The notes beneath the pieces are model-generated. The model was not told where the DNA came from. It ran no database searches and was given only the letters and a program-made list of their open reading frames with translations. A DNA stretch of 37,941 bases from the NCBI RefSeq assembly GCF_025963695.1, contig NZ_JAOQAH010000052.1, positions 1 to 37,941 of the forward strand, given 5' to 3'. The position numbers and the translations under genes were made by a program. This DNA is from Segetibacter sp. (lineage in GTDB: Bacteria; Bacteroidota; Bacteroidia; Chitinophagales; Chitinophagaceae). Positions within the stretch are counted from its first letter, which is position 1. Each line of letters opens with the position of its first letter. Shown one piece after another: positions 17,009-25,439 of the stretch.

Positions 17009-17464
17009 TTATTTAACTCCAAACAACCCTATTTGTAATGAAACTATTTTTCCACTTGCCGCGGCCGAGATAGTCCATGGTGAACTGCGAAAATGTTTGA
17101 TTACGCCTAACGCCGGTCTTATACCTGTATTGGGATGAGATGCAATTTTATTATCCGATCCTGCAATATGATAACCTGCTCCGCCATACACTTGCCAGGT
17201 ACTAAAGAAGTGGCCTACCCTTGCCTCAGCAATACTTGGTGTCTCTAAGTTTTTAGTATTACCTAAGAGAATGATGTTTAATGATAAATGATTATTGGTC
17301 TTTAATATTGCGCCGATAGAAAGTGTTCCTATTACAGATTGCTTGGTCGAATATCCTCCGCTTAAGCCCATTGCGACTCCTGATGAGGCATTACGCGTAT
17401 TATAGGACTGCGACATAGCTGCAAAACTTAGTAGTATAAAAAATGAGACTGATAAAAATTTCAT
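17009..17464 (-). CDS. Secreted protein of unknown function, possibly a small beta-barrel
   Basis: The protein has 151 residues with a clear signal peptide (MKFLSVSFFILLSFAAMSQS). The mature part is rich in Gly, Ser and alternating hydrophobic residues (SGVAMGLSGGYSTKQSVIGTLSIGAIL, here quoted in part: GVAMGLSGGYSTKQ and VIGTLSIGAIL), which suggests short beta strands as in small outer-membrane barrels. I do not recognise a family. It lies 77 bases downstream of another secreted orphan on the same strand; the two may share a transcript. The protein ends in a hydrophobic strand (IVSLQIGLFGVK) without the usual terminal aromatic residue. The gap from here to comM (16735-17008) holds nothing I can name. 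Confidence 0.65.
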   Translation of the reverse strand: MKFLSVSFFILLSFAAMSQSYNTRNASSGVAMGLSGGYSTKQSVIGTLSIGAILKTNNHLSLNIILLGNTKNLETPSIAEARVGHFFSTWQVYGGAGYHIAGSDNKIASHPNTGIRPALGVIKHFRSSPWTISAAASGKIVSLQIGLFGVK

Positions 17465-17541
17465 ATTCTAAAGTATAACTTGGTAAGTCGAAAAGTAACA
17501 TGGATTTTATTAGAATATGGGACGAGCGAAACAGTAGCACT

Positions 17542-18006
17542 TTAATAAGGAAGAGGATTGTCTCCAGGATATTTTGGCTTAAAAATTAAACCATAAACAA
17601 GAGAATGACCCGCTTGTCGAACTGCATTATAAGCCAATACCTTTAAAACAACGTGCCCAAATTTTTTGTTTTCATCAGAAGGCATAAAAGCCACAGCCAT
17701 TCCGTTAAATTGATGTGTCACCATATTGGAAAGATGGGGACCATCAGTTGTAAATGCGAGAAATGAAGTACTGCCAAAGTAAGCCGGGCCCTGCCTCATA
17801 TCATTATTTTTATACTTATTACTCCAACTGTTTTTACCATTCCAAAATTTGCCGTAGCCATCCATCCTATACATGGAAGCATCTCTTAATCCATCAGAAC
17901 TACCGGCTAAAAATGTACAAATCAAAGAAGGCAAATAGTCCTTAATTTTTTGCCCATAAGATACCGATGAAAATGCCAAAAGCATTAAGAGCATTAACTT
18001 TTTCAT
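17542..18006 (-). CDS. Secreted protein of unknown function
   Basis: The protein has 154 residues with a signal peptide (KKLMLLMLLAFSSVSYGQ). The mature part holds SLICTFLAGSSDGLRDASMY, GYGKFWNGKNSWSNKY and a C-terminal YNAVRQAGHSLVYGLIF. The Gly/Trp/Asn-rich middle and the repeated hydrophobic helices do not match a family I know. The sequence RDASMYRMDGYGKFW...WSNKYKN resembles small phage- or host-encoded proteins from Bacteroidota that carry a 'SNKWK'-like motif, but I cannot name them with confidence. It is upstream of and codirectional with the orphan at 17009. Periplasmic or outer-membrane location is expected from the signal peptide. Confidence 0.7.
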   Translation of the reverse strand: MKKLMLLMLLAFSSVSYGQKIKDYLPSLICTFLAGSSDGLRDASMYRMDGYGKFWNGKNSWSNKYKNNDMRQGPAYFGSTSFLAFTTDGPHLSNMVTHQFNGMAVAFMPSDENKKFGHVVLKVLAYNAVRQAGHSLVYGLIFKPKYPGDNPLPY

Positions 18007-18521
18007 TAAGATATTTAAACTGGTTATTTTACGTTTTCGGGTGGAAATGAATAAAGGAGATTATTCGATAGAAAGGCCATCCACTTTTTGATAGTGTAAC
18101 TAAAATGGATACTCTGTATTGGATTGTAACTGTTGAATCTATAATTAAGATCGGTTTGTCATCATTTAGGTTGCAGAGGCATTCACATTTCTAATCGTAT
18201 TATGCATATAACAGCTTAATACACTTGTTATAGATAGTTGCGCCAGGAAACTTGTTTAAGAGCTAACGAAGCAGGTGTAGTTGGTTTACCAAGGCTGGAG
18301 GCGGGCTGGAGCCCTAGTCGTAATTTCTTCTAATCGGTTGTTGATTTATAAAGAAGAAAAATATCATCATTAATTATGATACAATAGGTAGATATGAGCG
18401 GTGGCTATACCCATAGTAGCACTAAACGTTGAATGGTTTTCAACAATCTCTGCCGGTTATTTGATTCTCAGAAGAAGGATCAGGTAGCTAAAAGGGTACA
18501 TCACCAATATCTGTGGAAGTA
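18007..18521. other. Gene-free stretch, nothing recognised
   Basis: The 515 bases hold only short frames without family character. Two GGCTGGAG units occur close together near 18292-18312. I see no tRNA, terminator or copy of the dispersed repeat. Confidence 0.5.
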
Positions 18522-18803
18522 TTATGACTTTATTTCCACCATTTCCTTTTCCTTTTCCTTCTCCTTCACTAAGCTTACCTCTCTTGACAAAGCCTCTTTA
18601 AATCTGCTTGGTCTAAATGAATACTCCTGACCGTTGGGATGGCTAGGGTTAGGTAGTTCATAAAACACGTATCCTTTCTTTCCGTCAATAAGACTAACTA
18701 CTTCTTCTTTAAGTGTATATTTTTCTCCTTTTACAGGTAGACTTTCAAATGATTGTTTTTGCTGAGTAGTAAAAACATCGTTGATACATAAAAACTCATT
18801 CAT
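18522..18803 (-). CDS. Small conserved-looking protein of unknown function
   Basis: I chose the ATG at 18803 (MNEFLCINDVFTTQQKQSFE), giving 93 residues; the frame is open 11 codons further, but that part is low in hydrophobic residues and unlike the rest. The body alternates charged and hydrophobic residues (GEKYTLKEEVVSLIDGKKGY, YVFYELPNPSH) as in a small beta-rich soluble domain. The C-terminus is a run of Lys-Glu repeats (VKEKEKEKEMVEIKS) coming from a TTTCC-type microsatellite near 18542-18565. No signal peptide or membrane segment is seen. I do not recognise a family, though the pattern resembles short orphan proteins found in Bacteroidota next to mobile DNA. Confidence 0.55.
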   Translation of the reverse strand: MNEFLCINDVFTTQQKQSFESLPVKGEKYTLKEEVVSLIDGKKGYVFYELPNPSHPNGQEYSFRPSRFKEALSREVSLVKEKEKEKEMVEIKS

Positions 18804-18854
18804 TGTGTAACTATTGTGTTTGTGCTGCAAGCGCAAGGCTTTAAAGTGGCAGCT

Positions 18855-18908
18855 AAATACTAAAGAAAACTAGTTTTTTAGTATTTACAGACATTAATAA
18901 ATACTAAA
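18855..18908. repeat. Three alternating copies of AAATACTAAA
   Basis: AAATACTAAA at 18855-18864, its reverse complement at 18877-18886, and AAATACTAAA again at 18899-18908. The middle copy can pair with either neighbour, giving two exclusive hairpins. They lie between the tRNA-Glu terminator and the small gene at 18522-18803, on the transcribed strand of both. Confidence 0.8.
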
Positions 18909-18942
18909 AAAGCCTTAAGAACCTGGTTGGTCTCTTAAGGCT
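18906..18942 (-). terminator. Intrinsic terminator of tRNA-Glu
   Basis: AGCCTTAAGA and TCTTAAGGCT form a perfect 10-base stem around a 12-base loop. On the minus strand it is followed by a run of T. It lies 10 bases past the tRNA 3' end. Confidence 0.85.
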
Positions 18943-18951
18943 TAGTGTTTG

Positions 18952-19023
18952 TAGAGCGTACGGGAATCGAACCCGTGATTCCTCCGTGAAAGGGAGGTGT
19001 CTTAACCCCTTGACCAACGCTCC
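18952..19023 (-). tRNA. tRNA-Glu (anticodon TTC)
   Basis: On the minus strand: acceptor GGAGCGT/ACGCTCT (first pair G-U), anticodon stem CCTCC/GGAGG with loop CTTTCAC (anticodon TTC), and T arm ACGGG-TTCGAAT-CCCGT. The discriminator is A; CCA is not encoded. Promoter and terminator are both visible, so it is a single-gene transcript. Confidence 0.95.
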
Positions 19024-19042
19024 ATTTTTTGTAATTGGAGTG

Positions 19043-19074
19043 CAAAAATAGGAGCGGCAAGCGTTACAGCCAAA
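19043..19074 (-). promoter_or_regulatory. Promoter of tRNA-Glu (TTTG, 20 bases, TATTTTTG)
   Basis: Read on the minus strand: TTTG, exactly 20 bases, then TATTTTTG, a perfect match to the Bacteroidota consensus. The -7 box lies about 20 bases before the tRNA. The same arrangement, with the same -7 sequence and spacing, precedes tRNA-Ser at 36908. Confidence 0.78.
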
Positions 19075-19138
19075 ACTTTTTTAAAAACTTTTTTAAAAAT
19101 TCCTATCCACTTAAATTTTAGATACATAAAGATTTGAT

Positions 19139-19162
19139 GTACAAGTGTGCGACGCAACAAAA
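19139..19162 (-). repeat. Dispersed intergenic repeat, copy with CTTGTAC-type flank
   Basis: GTACAAGTGTGCGACGCAAC is the minus-strand form of the core with the CTTGTAC flank. It lies 100 bases upstream of gapA; an opposite-facing copy lies after gapA at 20311. Confidence 0.8.
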
Positions 19163-19260
19163 GCCGGGGGTGGAACAAATATTGATACAAAAAATATCAT
19201 TATTAATCCCGCCATTCCTTGTAATTTCGCAGAGTTTTTTAAAATAGAAAAATTAAAAAT

Positions 19261-20274
19261 ATGAGTACAATTAAAGTTGCTATTAACGGTTTTGGACGTA
19301 TTGGCCGTTTGGTTTTCCGCCAAATTTATAATATGGAAGGCATCGATGTTGTAGCCATCAACGACCTTACCAGTCCTAAAGTATTGGCTCACCTGCTGAA
19401 ATATGACAGTGCGCAAGGCCGCTTCACTGGTGAAGTTACCAGCACTGAAAACTCTATAGTTGTAAATGGCGAAGAAGTAAAAATATATGCACAAAAAGAT
19501 CCTGCTCAAATTCCATGGGGAGAGCATGGTGTAGATGTTGTGATCGAAAGCACTGGTTTCTTTACTGATAAAGCGAAAGCTGAAGCACATTTAACTGCAG
19601 GTGCAAAGCGCGTCGTTATTTCCGCTCCCGCAACTGGCGATCTTAAAACGGTCGTTTTCAATGTAAACCACCAGATCCTTGATGGTAGCGAAACGATTAT
19701 TAGCTGTGCTTCTTGTACAACGAATTGCCTTGCACCAATGGCCAAAGTATTAAACGATACATTTGGTATTGCAGGCGGTATCATGACCACTATCCACGCT
19801 TATACTAACGACCAGAATACGCTTGATGCTCCACATCCAAAAGGAGACCTTCGTCGGGCAAGGGCTGCTGCTCAAAACATCGTTCCTAACAGCACTGGTG
19901 CTGCCAAGGCTATTGGCGTTGTTTTGCCAGAGTTAAAGGGTAAGTTAGATGGTAGTGCCCAGCGTGTGCCGGTTATCACTGGTTCGTTGACTGAGCTTGT
20001 TTCAATGTTAAATAAGCCTGTAACCATCGAAGAAGTAAATGCTGCAATGAAAGCAGGAAGTAACGAAAGCTTTGGTTACACTGAAGATGAAATTGTGAGC
20101 AGCGATGTTATAGGTAGTTCTTATGGCTCTCTATTTGATGCTACCCAAACCAAAGTAATGAACATGGGCGACAAGCAACTTGTAAAAACCGTAAGCTGGT
20201 ACGACAACGAAATGAGCTATGTTAGCCAGTTAGTTCGTACTGTTAAGTTCTTTGCAGGTTTAATTAATAAATAG
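19261..20274 (+). CDS. gapA: Glyceraldehyde-3-phosphate dehydrogenase, type I
   Basis: This is a 337-residue protein of full family length. The N-terminal NAD fold starts [18 protein letters not shown]. The catalytic Cys152 lies in [12 protein letters not shown], with the partner His in [10 protein letters not shown]. The substrate-binding [20 protein letters not shown] and the C-terminal [17 protein letters not shown] are also present. It converts glyceraldehyde-3-phosphate to 1,3-bisphosphoglycerate with NAD and phosphate in glycolysis, and runs in reverse in gluconeogenesis. pgk, the next step of the pathway, follows on the same strand. A strong terminator and 460 bases separate them, so they are probably separate transcripts. 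The gene is bracketed by inverted copies of the dispersed repeat. Confidence 0.97.
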   Translation: MSTIKVAINGFGRIGRLVFRQIYNMEGIDVVAINDLTSPKVLAHLLKYDSAQGRFTGEVTSTENSIVVNGEEVKIYAQKDPAQIPWGEHGVDVVIESTGFFTDKAKAEAHLTAGAKRVVISAPATGDLKTVVFNVNHQILDGSETIISCASCTTNCLAPMAKVLNDTFGIAGGIMTTIHAYTNDQNTLDAPHPKGDLRRARAAAQNIVPNSTGAAKAIGVVLPELKGKLDGSAQRVPVITGSLTELVSMLNKPVTIEEVNAAMKAGSNESFGYTEDEIVSSDVIGSSYGSLFDATQTKVMNMGDKQLVKTVSWYDNEMSYVSQLVRTVKFFAGLINK

Positions 20275-20310
20275 TTTTCTGTGGGGACAAGCATTTGTAA
20301 TACTATCCAA

Positions 20311-20334
20311 CATCGTTGTGTCACTCCCTTCAAC
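20311..20334 (+). repeat. Dispersed intergenic repeat, degenerate copy with CTTCAAC-type flank
   Basis: CATCGTTGTGTCACTCCC followed by TTCAAC. The core is changed in the same way as at 8896 (GTGTCACT in place of GCGTCGCA). It lies between the gapA stop and its terminator. Confidence 0.65.
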
Positions 20335-20351
20335 TAATAGTTCTTCAATGA

Positions 20352-20379
20352 CCGCAGCTCAGTTGGGCTGCGGTTTTTT
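20352..20379 (+). terminator. Intrinsic terminator of gapA
   Basis: CCGCAGC and GCTGCGG form a 7-base GC-rich stem around an 8-base loop, followed by six T. It lies about 80 bases after the gapA stop codon. Confidence 0.88.
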
Positions 20380-20734
20380 GTTTCTAGATTGGTGTATCAT
20401 CAAAGTGTTCGGTTTTTTAACAGAAATAGGCTGTTTTATAGTTATAAACAATTTGCAACGATCGTCCATTCTTTAGGTTTAAATGGTTGGAGCGAAGTAG
20501 TTTGCATGGCCGTTACTTTGCGTTTGATAATGACTATGGAGAGCATGGGTTTGATAACTGCGACTTGAGGGACACAGTTATTGATCCTAACGGTTTTAAA
20601 AAGTACAAGAACCTCGCGTCACTACGATGAACAAAAAAATGTTTAGGACAGATGTATGCAAGGAACCAAAAAATGACATAGAAGATCTTGAACAACGAAT
20701 AGAAAAAATATTAAGAAATAAAACAAATTCAATA
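20380..20734 (+). other. Gap before pgk, with possible decayed coding sequence
   Basis: A plus-strand frame from 20448 to the TGA at 20628 has no ATG but a protein-like composition (GRYFAFDNDYGEHGFDNC, then [17 protein letters not shown]). Its stop overlaps an ATG (ATGA) that opens a frame running into pgk without interruption. Neither piece matches a family I know. The pgk protein clearly begins at 20735, so this may be the tail of a lost gene. Confidence 0.35.
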
Positions 20735-21931
20735 ATGAGCATTTTTCAAAATCATAATTTCTCCGGCCAAAAGGCCTTAATAAGAGTAGACTTTAACGTG
20801 CCACTTAACGACAAGTTTGAAATAACAGACGATAACAGGATGCGTGCGGCAGTACCTACCATCAAAAAGATTTTAGCTGATGGCGGTAGTGTTATTCTGA
20901 TGAGTCATTTAGGTAGGCCGAAAGAAGGACCGACAGACAAATATTCTTTAAAACATTTAATACCTCACCTGGTAAAATTATTAGACGGAGCAACCGTTTT
21001 ATTTGCAAACGATTGTATAGGCGAGGAAGCACAAAAAAAGGCTGTAGGCATGGAGCCTGGAGAAGTTTTGCTACTTGAAAACCTTCGTTTTTACAAGCAG
21101 GAGGAAAAAGGCGACGAAGTATTTGCTGAAAAGCTTAGCAAGCTAGGCGATGTTTATATTAACGACGCTTTCGGTACTGCACACCGCGCACACGCTTCAA
21201 CGGCGATCATCGCTAAGTTTTTCCCCGGCGATAAAAAGATGTTTGGTTTATTAATGGAAAACGAAGTGGAAAGTGCTGAGAAGGTTCTGCATAAAAGCGA
21301 ACGCCCTTTCACTGCCATTCTGGGTGGCGCAAAAGTGAGCGACAAAATTCTGATTATAGAAAACTTACTTGAAAGAGCTAATAACATCATCATTGGTGGG
21401 GGTATGGCATATACGTTCTTAAAAGCCCAGGGAAAAGAAATTGGAAGCAGTCTATGTGAAGAAGATAAACTTGACCTCGCTAATGAGTTACTGGTAAAAG
21501 CAAAAGCAAAAGGTGTAGCGTTTCACTTACCGCAAGACAGCGTTGTAGCCGACAAATTTGATGCGAATGCAAATACGAAAATGCTGAGCAACGATAACAT
21601 CGAAAAAGGCTGGATGGGATTGGACATAGGTGAGCAGGCAGTAAAAGATTTTGGACAGGTTATTCTGGCAAGCAAAACGATTTTATGGAACGGCCCTATG
21701 GGTGTTTTTGAAATGGAGAAGTTCAAGAACGGCACCAGGTCAGTAGCTGATTATATAGTTGAGGCAACTTCTAAAGGAGCCTTTTCACTGGTTGGTGGCG
21801 GTGACAGTGTTGCAGCTGTAAACCAGTTCGGACTTGCAGATAAAGTAAGTTATGTAAGCACCGGCGGCGGCGCAATGCTTGAATATTTTGAAGGAAAAGA
21901 ATTGCCTGGTATTGCTGCAATAAAACAATAA
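20735..21931 (+). CDS. pgk: Phosphoglycerate kinase
   Basis: The protein has 398 residues from the ATG at 20735 ([20 protein letters not shown]). The open frame reaches back 36 more codons, but those are Lys/Asn/Glu-rich and outside the family. Motifs: RVDFNVP, the substrate arginines in SHLGRP and [19 protein letters not shown], the hinge [11 protein letters not shown], and the nucleotide-binding [11 protein letters not shown] and [11 protein letters not shown]. It transfers phosphate from 1,3-bisphosphoglycerate to ADP in glycolysis, directly after the gapA reaction. lemA starts 98 bases downstream; no clear terminator is seen between them. Confidence 0.96.
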   Translation: MSIFQNHNFSGQKALIRVDFNVPLNDKFEITDDNRMRAAVPTIKKILADGGSVILMSHLGRPKEGPTDKYSLKHLIPHLVKLLDGATVLFANDCIGEEAQKKAVGMEPGEVLLLENLRFYKQEEKGDEVFAEKLSKLGDVYINDAFGTAHRAHASTAIIAKFFPGDKKMFGLLMENEVESAEKVLHKSERPFTAILGGAKVSDKILIIENLLERANNIIIGGGMAYTFLKAQGKEIGSSLCEEDKLDLANELLVKAKAKGVAFHLPQDSVVADKFDANANTKMLSNDNIEKGWMGLDIGEQAVKDFGQVILASKTILWNGPMGVFEMEKFKNGTRSVADYIVEATSKGAFSLVGGGDSVAAVNQFGLADKVSYVSTGGGAMLEYFEGKELPGIAAIKQ

Positions 21932-22029
21932 GACACAACGTCAGTTTTTGCGGGTGGCCGATAATTTGCAATACCTTGGGCGGTTATAAATCAGTAACTT
22001 AAAATTTAAGTGTAAAAACAATTCAAACA

Positions 22030-22617
22030 ATGACAAAGAATCTCACATTAATAATTATTCTTGCCGTTATCCTTATTTTAGGTGGTTGTGGTTGTGGAAG
22101 TTATAACGGACTAGTGCAACAAGATGAATCAGTTAAGAATTCATGGAACAAGGTGCAAAGTGATTACCAGCGTCGGGCAGACCTTATCCCAAACCTCGTA
22201 AACACGGTTAAAGGTGAAGCAAGTTTCGAACGTGGTACGCTAACAGATGTAATTAATGCCAGGGCATCTGCCACACAAATAAAAGTAGATCCTGCTGATC
22301 TTACGCCTGAAAAAATGCAACAGTTTCAAGCTGCCCAAGGACAACTATCACAAGCCTTAGGAAGGTTATTGGCGGTATCGGAAGCCTACCCTAACCTACG
22401 AGCAAATGATGCGTTCAGAGGTTTACAGGCACAGTTAGAAGGAACAGAAAACAGGATTAAAACTTCGCGTAACGACTTCAACGACGCGGTTCAAACCTAT
22501 AACACTAAGGTCCGTTCTTTCCCTACAAACATATTTGCAGGAATGATGGGCTTTAAACAAAGACAAGGTTTTGCAGCAGAAGCTGGCGCTGAAAGAGTTC
22601 CGGAAGTGAAATTTTAA
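22030..22617 (+). CDS. lemA: LemA family membrane protein
   Basis: The protein has 195 residues. One N-terminal membrane segment (LTLIIILAVILILGG) is followed by the LemA helical-bundle domain, with YNGLVQQDESVKNSWNKVQ, YQRRADLIPNLVNTVKG, NARASAT, LLAVSEAYPNLRAN and the conserved GTENRI. The Cys residues after the membrane segment (GGCGCGSYN) could be a lipoprotein site. LemA proteins are anchored in the cytoplasmic membrane with most of the protein outside. Their role is unsettled; they occur next to TPM-domain genes in many bacteria. The two next genes both encode TPM domains, with 20 and 42 bases between, so this is a three-gene operon. Confidence 0.93.
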   Translation: MTKNLTLIIILAVILILGGCGCGSYNGLVQQDESVKNSWNKVQSDYQRRADLIPNLVNTVKGEASFERGTLTDVINARASATQIKVDPADLTPEKMQQFQAAQGQLSQALGRLLAVSEAYPNLRANDAFRGLQAQLEGTENRIKTSRNDFNDAVQTYNTKVRSFPTNIFAGMMGFKQRQGFAAEAGAERVPEVKF

Positions 22618-22637
22618 ATCCTACAATTTTCAGTAAC

Positions 22638-23096
22638 GTGTCATTGTTTCCATCGTCAAAAAAAAGAGAATTTTTCACTCCTGATCAGCAGCAATTGATG
22701 GTAAAAGCCATACAAGAAGCTGAAACAAACACCAGTGGTGAAGTAAGGCTGTTTGTTGAAAGTAAATGCAAATATGTTGATCCGGTAGATAGGGCTAAAG
22801 AAATATTTTTTAGCCTTAAAATGGAGCAGACTAAAGACAGAAATGCCGTGCTCCTTTATATGGCAATAAATGATCGACAACTTGCACTATTTGCAGATGA
22901 AGGCATCTATCAAAGACTTGGAGCAAACTATTGGAACGAGGAGGTTAGAAAGATAATCAGGTCATTTACAAAAGATGACTATACCGGCGGCATTTGCGCC
23001 GTAATTAATGATATTGGCGAAGCGTTAAAAAGCGAGTTCCCGTATGAACGTAGCGATAAAAATGAGTTGCCGGATGAAATAATTTTTGGAAATTAA
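22638..23096 (+). CDS. TPM-domain protein without membrane anchor
   Basis: The protein has 152 residues. I accept the GTG at 22638 (read as Met, SLFPSSKKREFFTPDQQQLM) because the sequence after it is already family-like and the next ATG would cut into the domain. The TPM fold is visible: AIQEAETNTSGEVRLFVE, then RNAVLLYMAINDRQLALFAD, then GICAVINDIGEAL. TPM domains have been linked to acid phosphatase activity in plant chloroplast TLP18.3 and to membrane-protein quality control. No signal peptide or membrane segment is present, unlike the next gene, so this paralog is probably cytoplasmic. It lies 20 bases after lemA. Confidence 0.85.
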   Translation: MSLFPSSKKREFFTPDQQQLMVKAIQEAETNTSGEVRLFVESKCKYVDPVDRAKEIFFSLKMEQTKDRNAVLLYMAINDRQLALFADEGIYQRLGANYWNEEVRKIIRSFTKDDYTGGICAVINDIGEALKSEFPYERSDKNELPDEIIFGN

Positions 23097-23101
23097 AATA
23101 G

Positions 23102-23117
23102 TCCCGCAATTGCGGGA
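23102..23117. terminator. Hairpin between the two TPM genes
   Basis: TCCCGCAATTGCGGGA is a perfect 16-base palindrome, followed by TTATTTTTT. It resembles a terminator or processing hairpin that may lower expression of the second TPM gene. The loop would be very small, so strength is uncertain. Confidence 0.5.
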
Positions 23118-23138
23118 TTATTTTTTCTTATTAAATAC

Positions 23139-23930
23139 ATGAAGCGTTTTTTATTTACAATACTATTTCTTTTACAGGTTCTCTTTGCTATCTCACAAAC
23201 GATTCCTGCACGCCCAAACCCACCCAGGTTAGTTAATGATTATACACAAACTCTAACTGCGGATCAGCAACACACGCTAGAGCAAAAGTTAGTGGCGTAT
23301 GACGATAGCACAAGCAACCAGGTTGTAATAGTAATAGTTCCAACACTCAACGACTATGCCCCTGTTGATTATGCTACCAAGCTGGGAAGAGAGTGGGGAG
23401 TAGGTAATAAGAAAACGAATAACGGCGTTGTTCTTTTAATAGCAAAAAATGACCGTACCATCTTTATTGCTCCTGGTTATGGTTTAGAGGGGGCCTTGCC
23501 CGATATAACATGCAAATCAATTATTGAAGATGTTATTAAACCAAACTTCAAGCAGGAGGATTTTTATCGGGGTATAGATGTTGGAACTACGGCAATTTTC
23601 AAAGCAGCCGCTGGTGAATATAAAGCGCCTGCAGGTTATAGAGCTAAAAAAAGCCCAGGGGGAGGCGGAAGTATTATTGGAGTTATCATTATCATCGTCA
23701 TCGTATTGATGCTGATAGGGAGAGGTGGCGGACGTGGCGGCGGAGGTGGCATGTTTAGCCGGCGCGGCTATGGTGGTTTTGTTGAAGGTGCCATTTTAGG
23801 AAGCTTGCTTAATAGTGGCGGAAGAGGCGGCGGCGATTGGGGCGGCGGCGGAGGAGACTCGGGAGGAGGCGGATTTGGTGGATTTGGAGGAGGAAGTTTC
23901 GGTGGCGGCGGTTCCGGAGGAAGCTGGTAA
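23139..23930 (+). CDS. Membrane-anchored TPM-domain protein with Gly-rich tail (YgcG-like)
   Basis: The protein has 263 residues. It has a signal peptide (FLFTILFLLQVLFAISQ) and a TPM domain (about 30-160) with LVNDYTQTLTADQQHTLEQK, TSNQVVIVIVPTL, GVVLLIAKNDRTIFIAPGYG and IIKPNFKQEDFYRGI-type ends. A membrane helix follows (SIIGVIIIIVIVLMLIG). The last 75 residues are mostly Gly with Ser, Phe and Trp (GGGGDSGGGGFGGFGGGSFG). This layout is the usual one for the family: the TPM domain outside, the Gly-rich tail in the cytoplasm. It is the third gene of the lemA operon. The DNA of the tail is a GGn-rich stretch with much higher GC than its surroundings, prone to slippage. Confidence 0.9.
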   Translation: MKRFLFTILFLLQVLFAISQTIPARPNPPRLVNDYTQTLTADQQHTLEQKLVAYDDSTSNQVVIVIVPTLNDYAPVDYATKLGREWGVGNKKTNNGVVLLIAKNDRTIFIAPGYGLEGALPDITCKSIIEDVIKPNFKQEDFYRGIDVGTTAIFKAAAGEYKAPAGYRAKKSPGGGGSIIGVIIIIVIVLMLIGRGGGRGGGGGMFSRRGYGGFVEGAILGSLLNSGGRGGGDWGGGGGDSGGGGFGGFGGGSFGGGGSGGSW

Positions 23931-23951
23931 AAATTATATAGGTATAAGCTT

Positions 23952-23986
23952 AATGCAGGTAAGAAATTACCTGCATTTTTATTTTT
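23952..23986 (+). terminator. Intrinsic terminator of the lemA-TPM operon
   Basis: AATGCAGGTAA and TTACCTGCATT form a perfect 11-base stem around a GAAA tetraloop, followed by TTTATTTTT. It lies 21 bases after the last TPM gene. Confidence 0.92.
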
Positions 23987-24072
23987 AACCATGTTTACCT
24001 TATATGTTTCCGTAGCACAATTACTTTTATGGGTAGAAGTTGAGACCCTTAAAATGGCAAGCAGTTTATAAA

Positions 24073-24080
24073 TACATTTG
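24073..24080 (+). promoter_or_regulatory. Candidate -7 promoter element of the serine hydrolase gene
   Basis: TACATTTG matches TAnnTTTG exactly, 32 bases before the start codon. No TTG is found at the expected -33 spacing, so support is partial. Confidence 0.35.
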
Positions 24081-24112
24081 ACAGTATCTTTCAAGTAAAT
24101 AACGCAAGCCGA

Positions 24113-25390
24113 ATGAAACGACCTTCTTCAATTTTTGCAGCTCTTTTAGGTTTATTTTTTGTATTCCCCTCGCTACACGCCCAGGTGATTCAGACAATAA
24201 ATAAGCAAAATTCTTCCATCAATTATAATCGTTTAAATAGAATTGATACCCTGCTGAATGACTACATCAACAAAACCTATTTAACCGGGGCTGTAACATT
24301 GGTAATAAAAGATAACCAGTTAGTTCAATATAAAGGTTATGGTTATGCGGATGCAGAAACGAAAAGCCCAATGAAGAATGATGCTATTTTTCGCATCATG
24401 AGCCAAACAAAAGCAATTACAAGTGTTGCAGTTATGATTCTTTACGAGCAGGGGAAATTACTGCTCGATCAACCGATTGCTGACTTTATTCCTGAATTTC
24501 GAAATCCCGTTGTAATTGATAAATACAATAGTGCCGATACAACTTACACTACAGTTCCTGCCAAAAGAAATATTACATTTCGCGATTTACTTACACATAG
24601 CTCAGGTATTGATTATGCAGATATAGGATCGCCAAGAGGAAATGCCATTTATGCAAAAGCAGGTATTCCCTCGGGCTTGGGATACTTCAACGCAGACCTT
24701 CTTGCAAAAATGAAAGTACTTGGTAAGCAGCCGCTTCAATTTCAACCCGGCGAAAAATGGCAGTACGGCTTAAATACTGACCTTCTTGGTTGCCTCGTAG
24801 AAATTATTAGTGGTACTAACCTCGAAAATTTTTTCCAAAACAATATCTTCGGGCCATTAGGAATGAAGGATACCTATTTCAATCTTCCTCAATCAAAAGC
24901 CAATCGCCTTGCCTCCGTGTACACCGAAGACTCCCTGCACCGGATAATTAAATGGAGTCAGACATTCAGGCGAATTGACCCCAATTATCCATTAATGGAT
25001 AAAAAATATTTTTCCGGGGGTGCTGGCTTATCTTCTACAGCTCTTGATTATGCCGTGTTTATGCAGATGCTTCTTAATGGCGGCATTTATAACAAACACA
25101 GAATTTTATCCCCAAAATCGGTGGAAATGATGACCAGTCCTCAACTTGATTTTCTGTATAACAATAGCGATAATTTTGGTTTAGGCTTCGGACTTACTTC
25201 AGCTAAGTCTGCGGGTCGAAATGCGCGAAGTGAAGGTTCTTTTGCCTGGGGCGGTTATTATGGAACTACTTATTGGGCTGATCCGAAAAAAGGTCTTGTT
25301 TGCCTTATTATGACACAGCATACGCCAAATTCACATGGCGATATTGCAGCAAAATTTGAAGCCTTAGTATATGCAAGTCTTAATAAATAA
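24113..25390 (+). CDS. Secreted serine hydrolase of the class C beta-lactamase/esterase family
   Basis: The protein has 425 residues with a signal peptide (IFAALLGLFFVFPSLHAQ). The SxxK motif is FRIMSQTKAITSVAVM (Ser97, Lys100). The second motif region is WQYGLNTDLLGCLVEI, where YGL replaces the YSN/YAN of true lactamases. The third motif region is AWGGYYGTTYWADP. LTHSSGIDYADIG and GPLGMKDTYF are also typical. The layout is that of carboxylesterases or D-aminopeptidases of this fold more than of antibiotic-hydrolysing enzymes. It is expected in the periplasm or outside the cell. It is a single gene between the lemA operon terminator and a gap that carries a dispersed repeat. The substrate is unknown. 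Confidence 0.88.
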   Translation: MKRPSSIFAALLGLFFVFPSLHAQVIQTINKQNSSINYNRLNRIDTLLNDYINKTYLTGAVTLVIKDNQLVQYKGYGYADAETKSPMKNDAIFRIMSQTKAITSVAVMILYEQGKLLLDQPIADFIPEFRNPVVIDKYNSADTTYTTVPAKRNITFRDLLTHSSGIDYADIGSPRGNAIYAKAGIPSGLGYFNADLLAKMKVLGKQPLQFQPGEKWQYGLNTDLLGCLVEIISGTNLENFFQNNIFGPLGMKDTYFNLPQSKANRLASVYTEDSLHRIIKWSQTFRRIDPNYPLMDKKYFSGGAGLSSTALDYAVFMQMLLNGGIYNKHRILSPKSVEMMTSPQLDFLYNNSDNFGLGFGLTSAKSAGRNARSEGSFAWGGYYGTTYWADPKKGLVCLIMTQHTPNSHGDIAAKFEALVYASLNK

Positions 25391-25439
25391 ATTGTGAGCA
25401 TAATTAGTTAACCGGCTGTAGAAGTTATAAAGCGGCAGT

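Noticed and set aside
18433..18630. A plus-strand frame with SFSFSFS repeats
   Set aside because: It is antisense to the Lys-Glu microsatellite of the small gene on the minus strand.
21931..21943. GACACAACGTC after pgk as another copy of the dispersed repeat
   Set aside because: Only part of the degenerate core is matched and no flank type follows; too short to count.
23768..24094. A Pro-rich minus-strand frame
   Set aside because: It is the shadow of the Gly-rich tail of the TPM protein.
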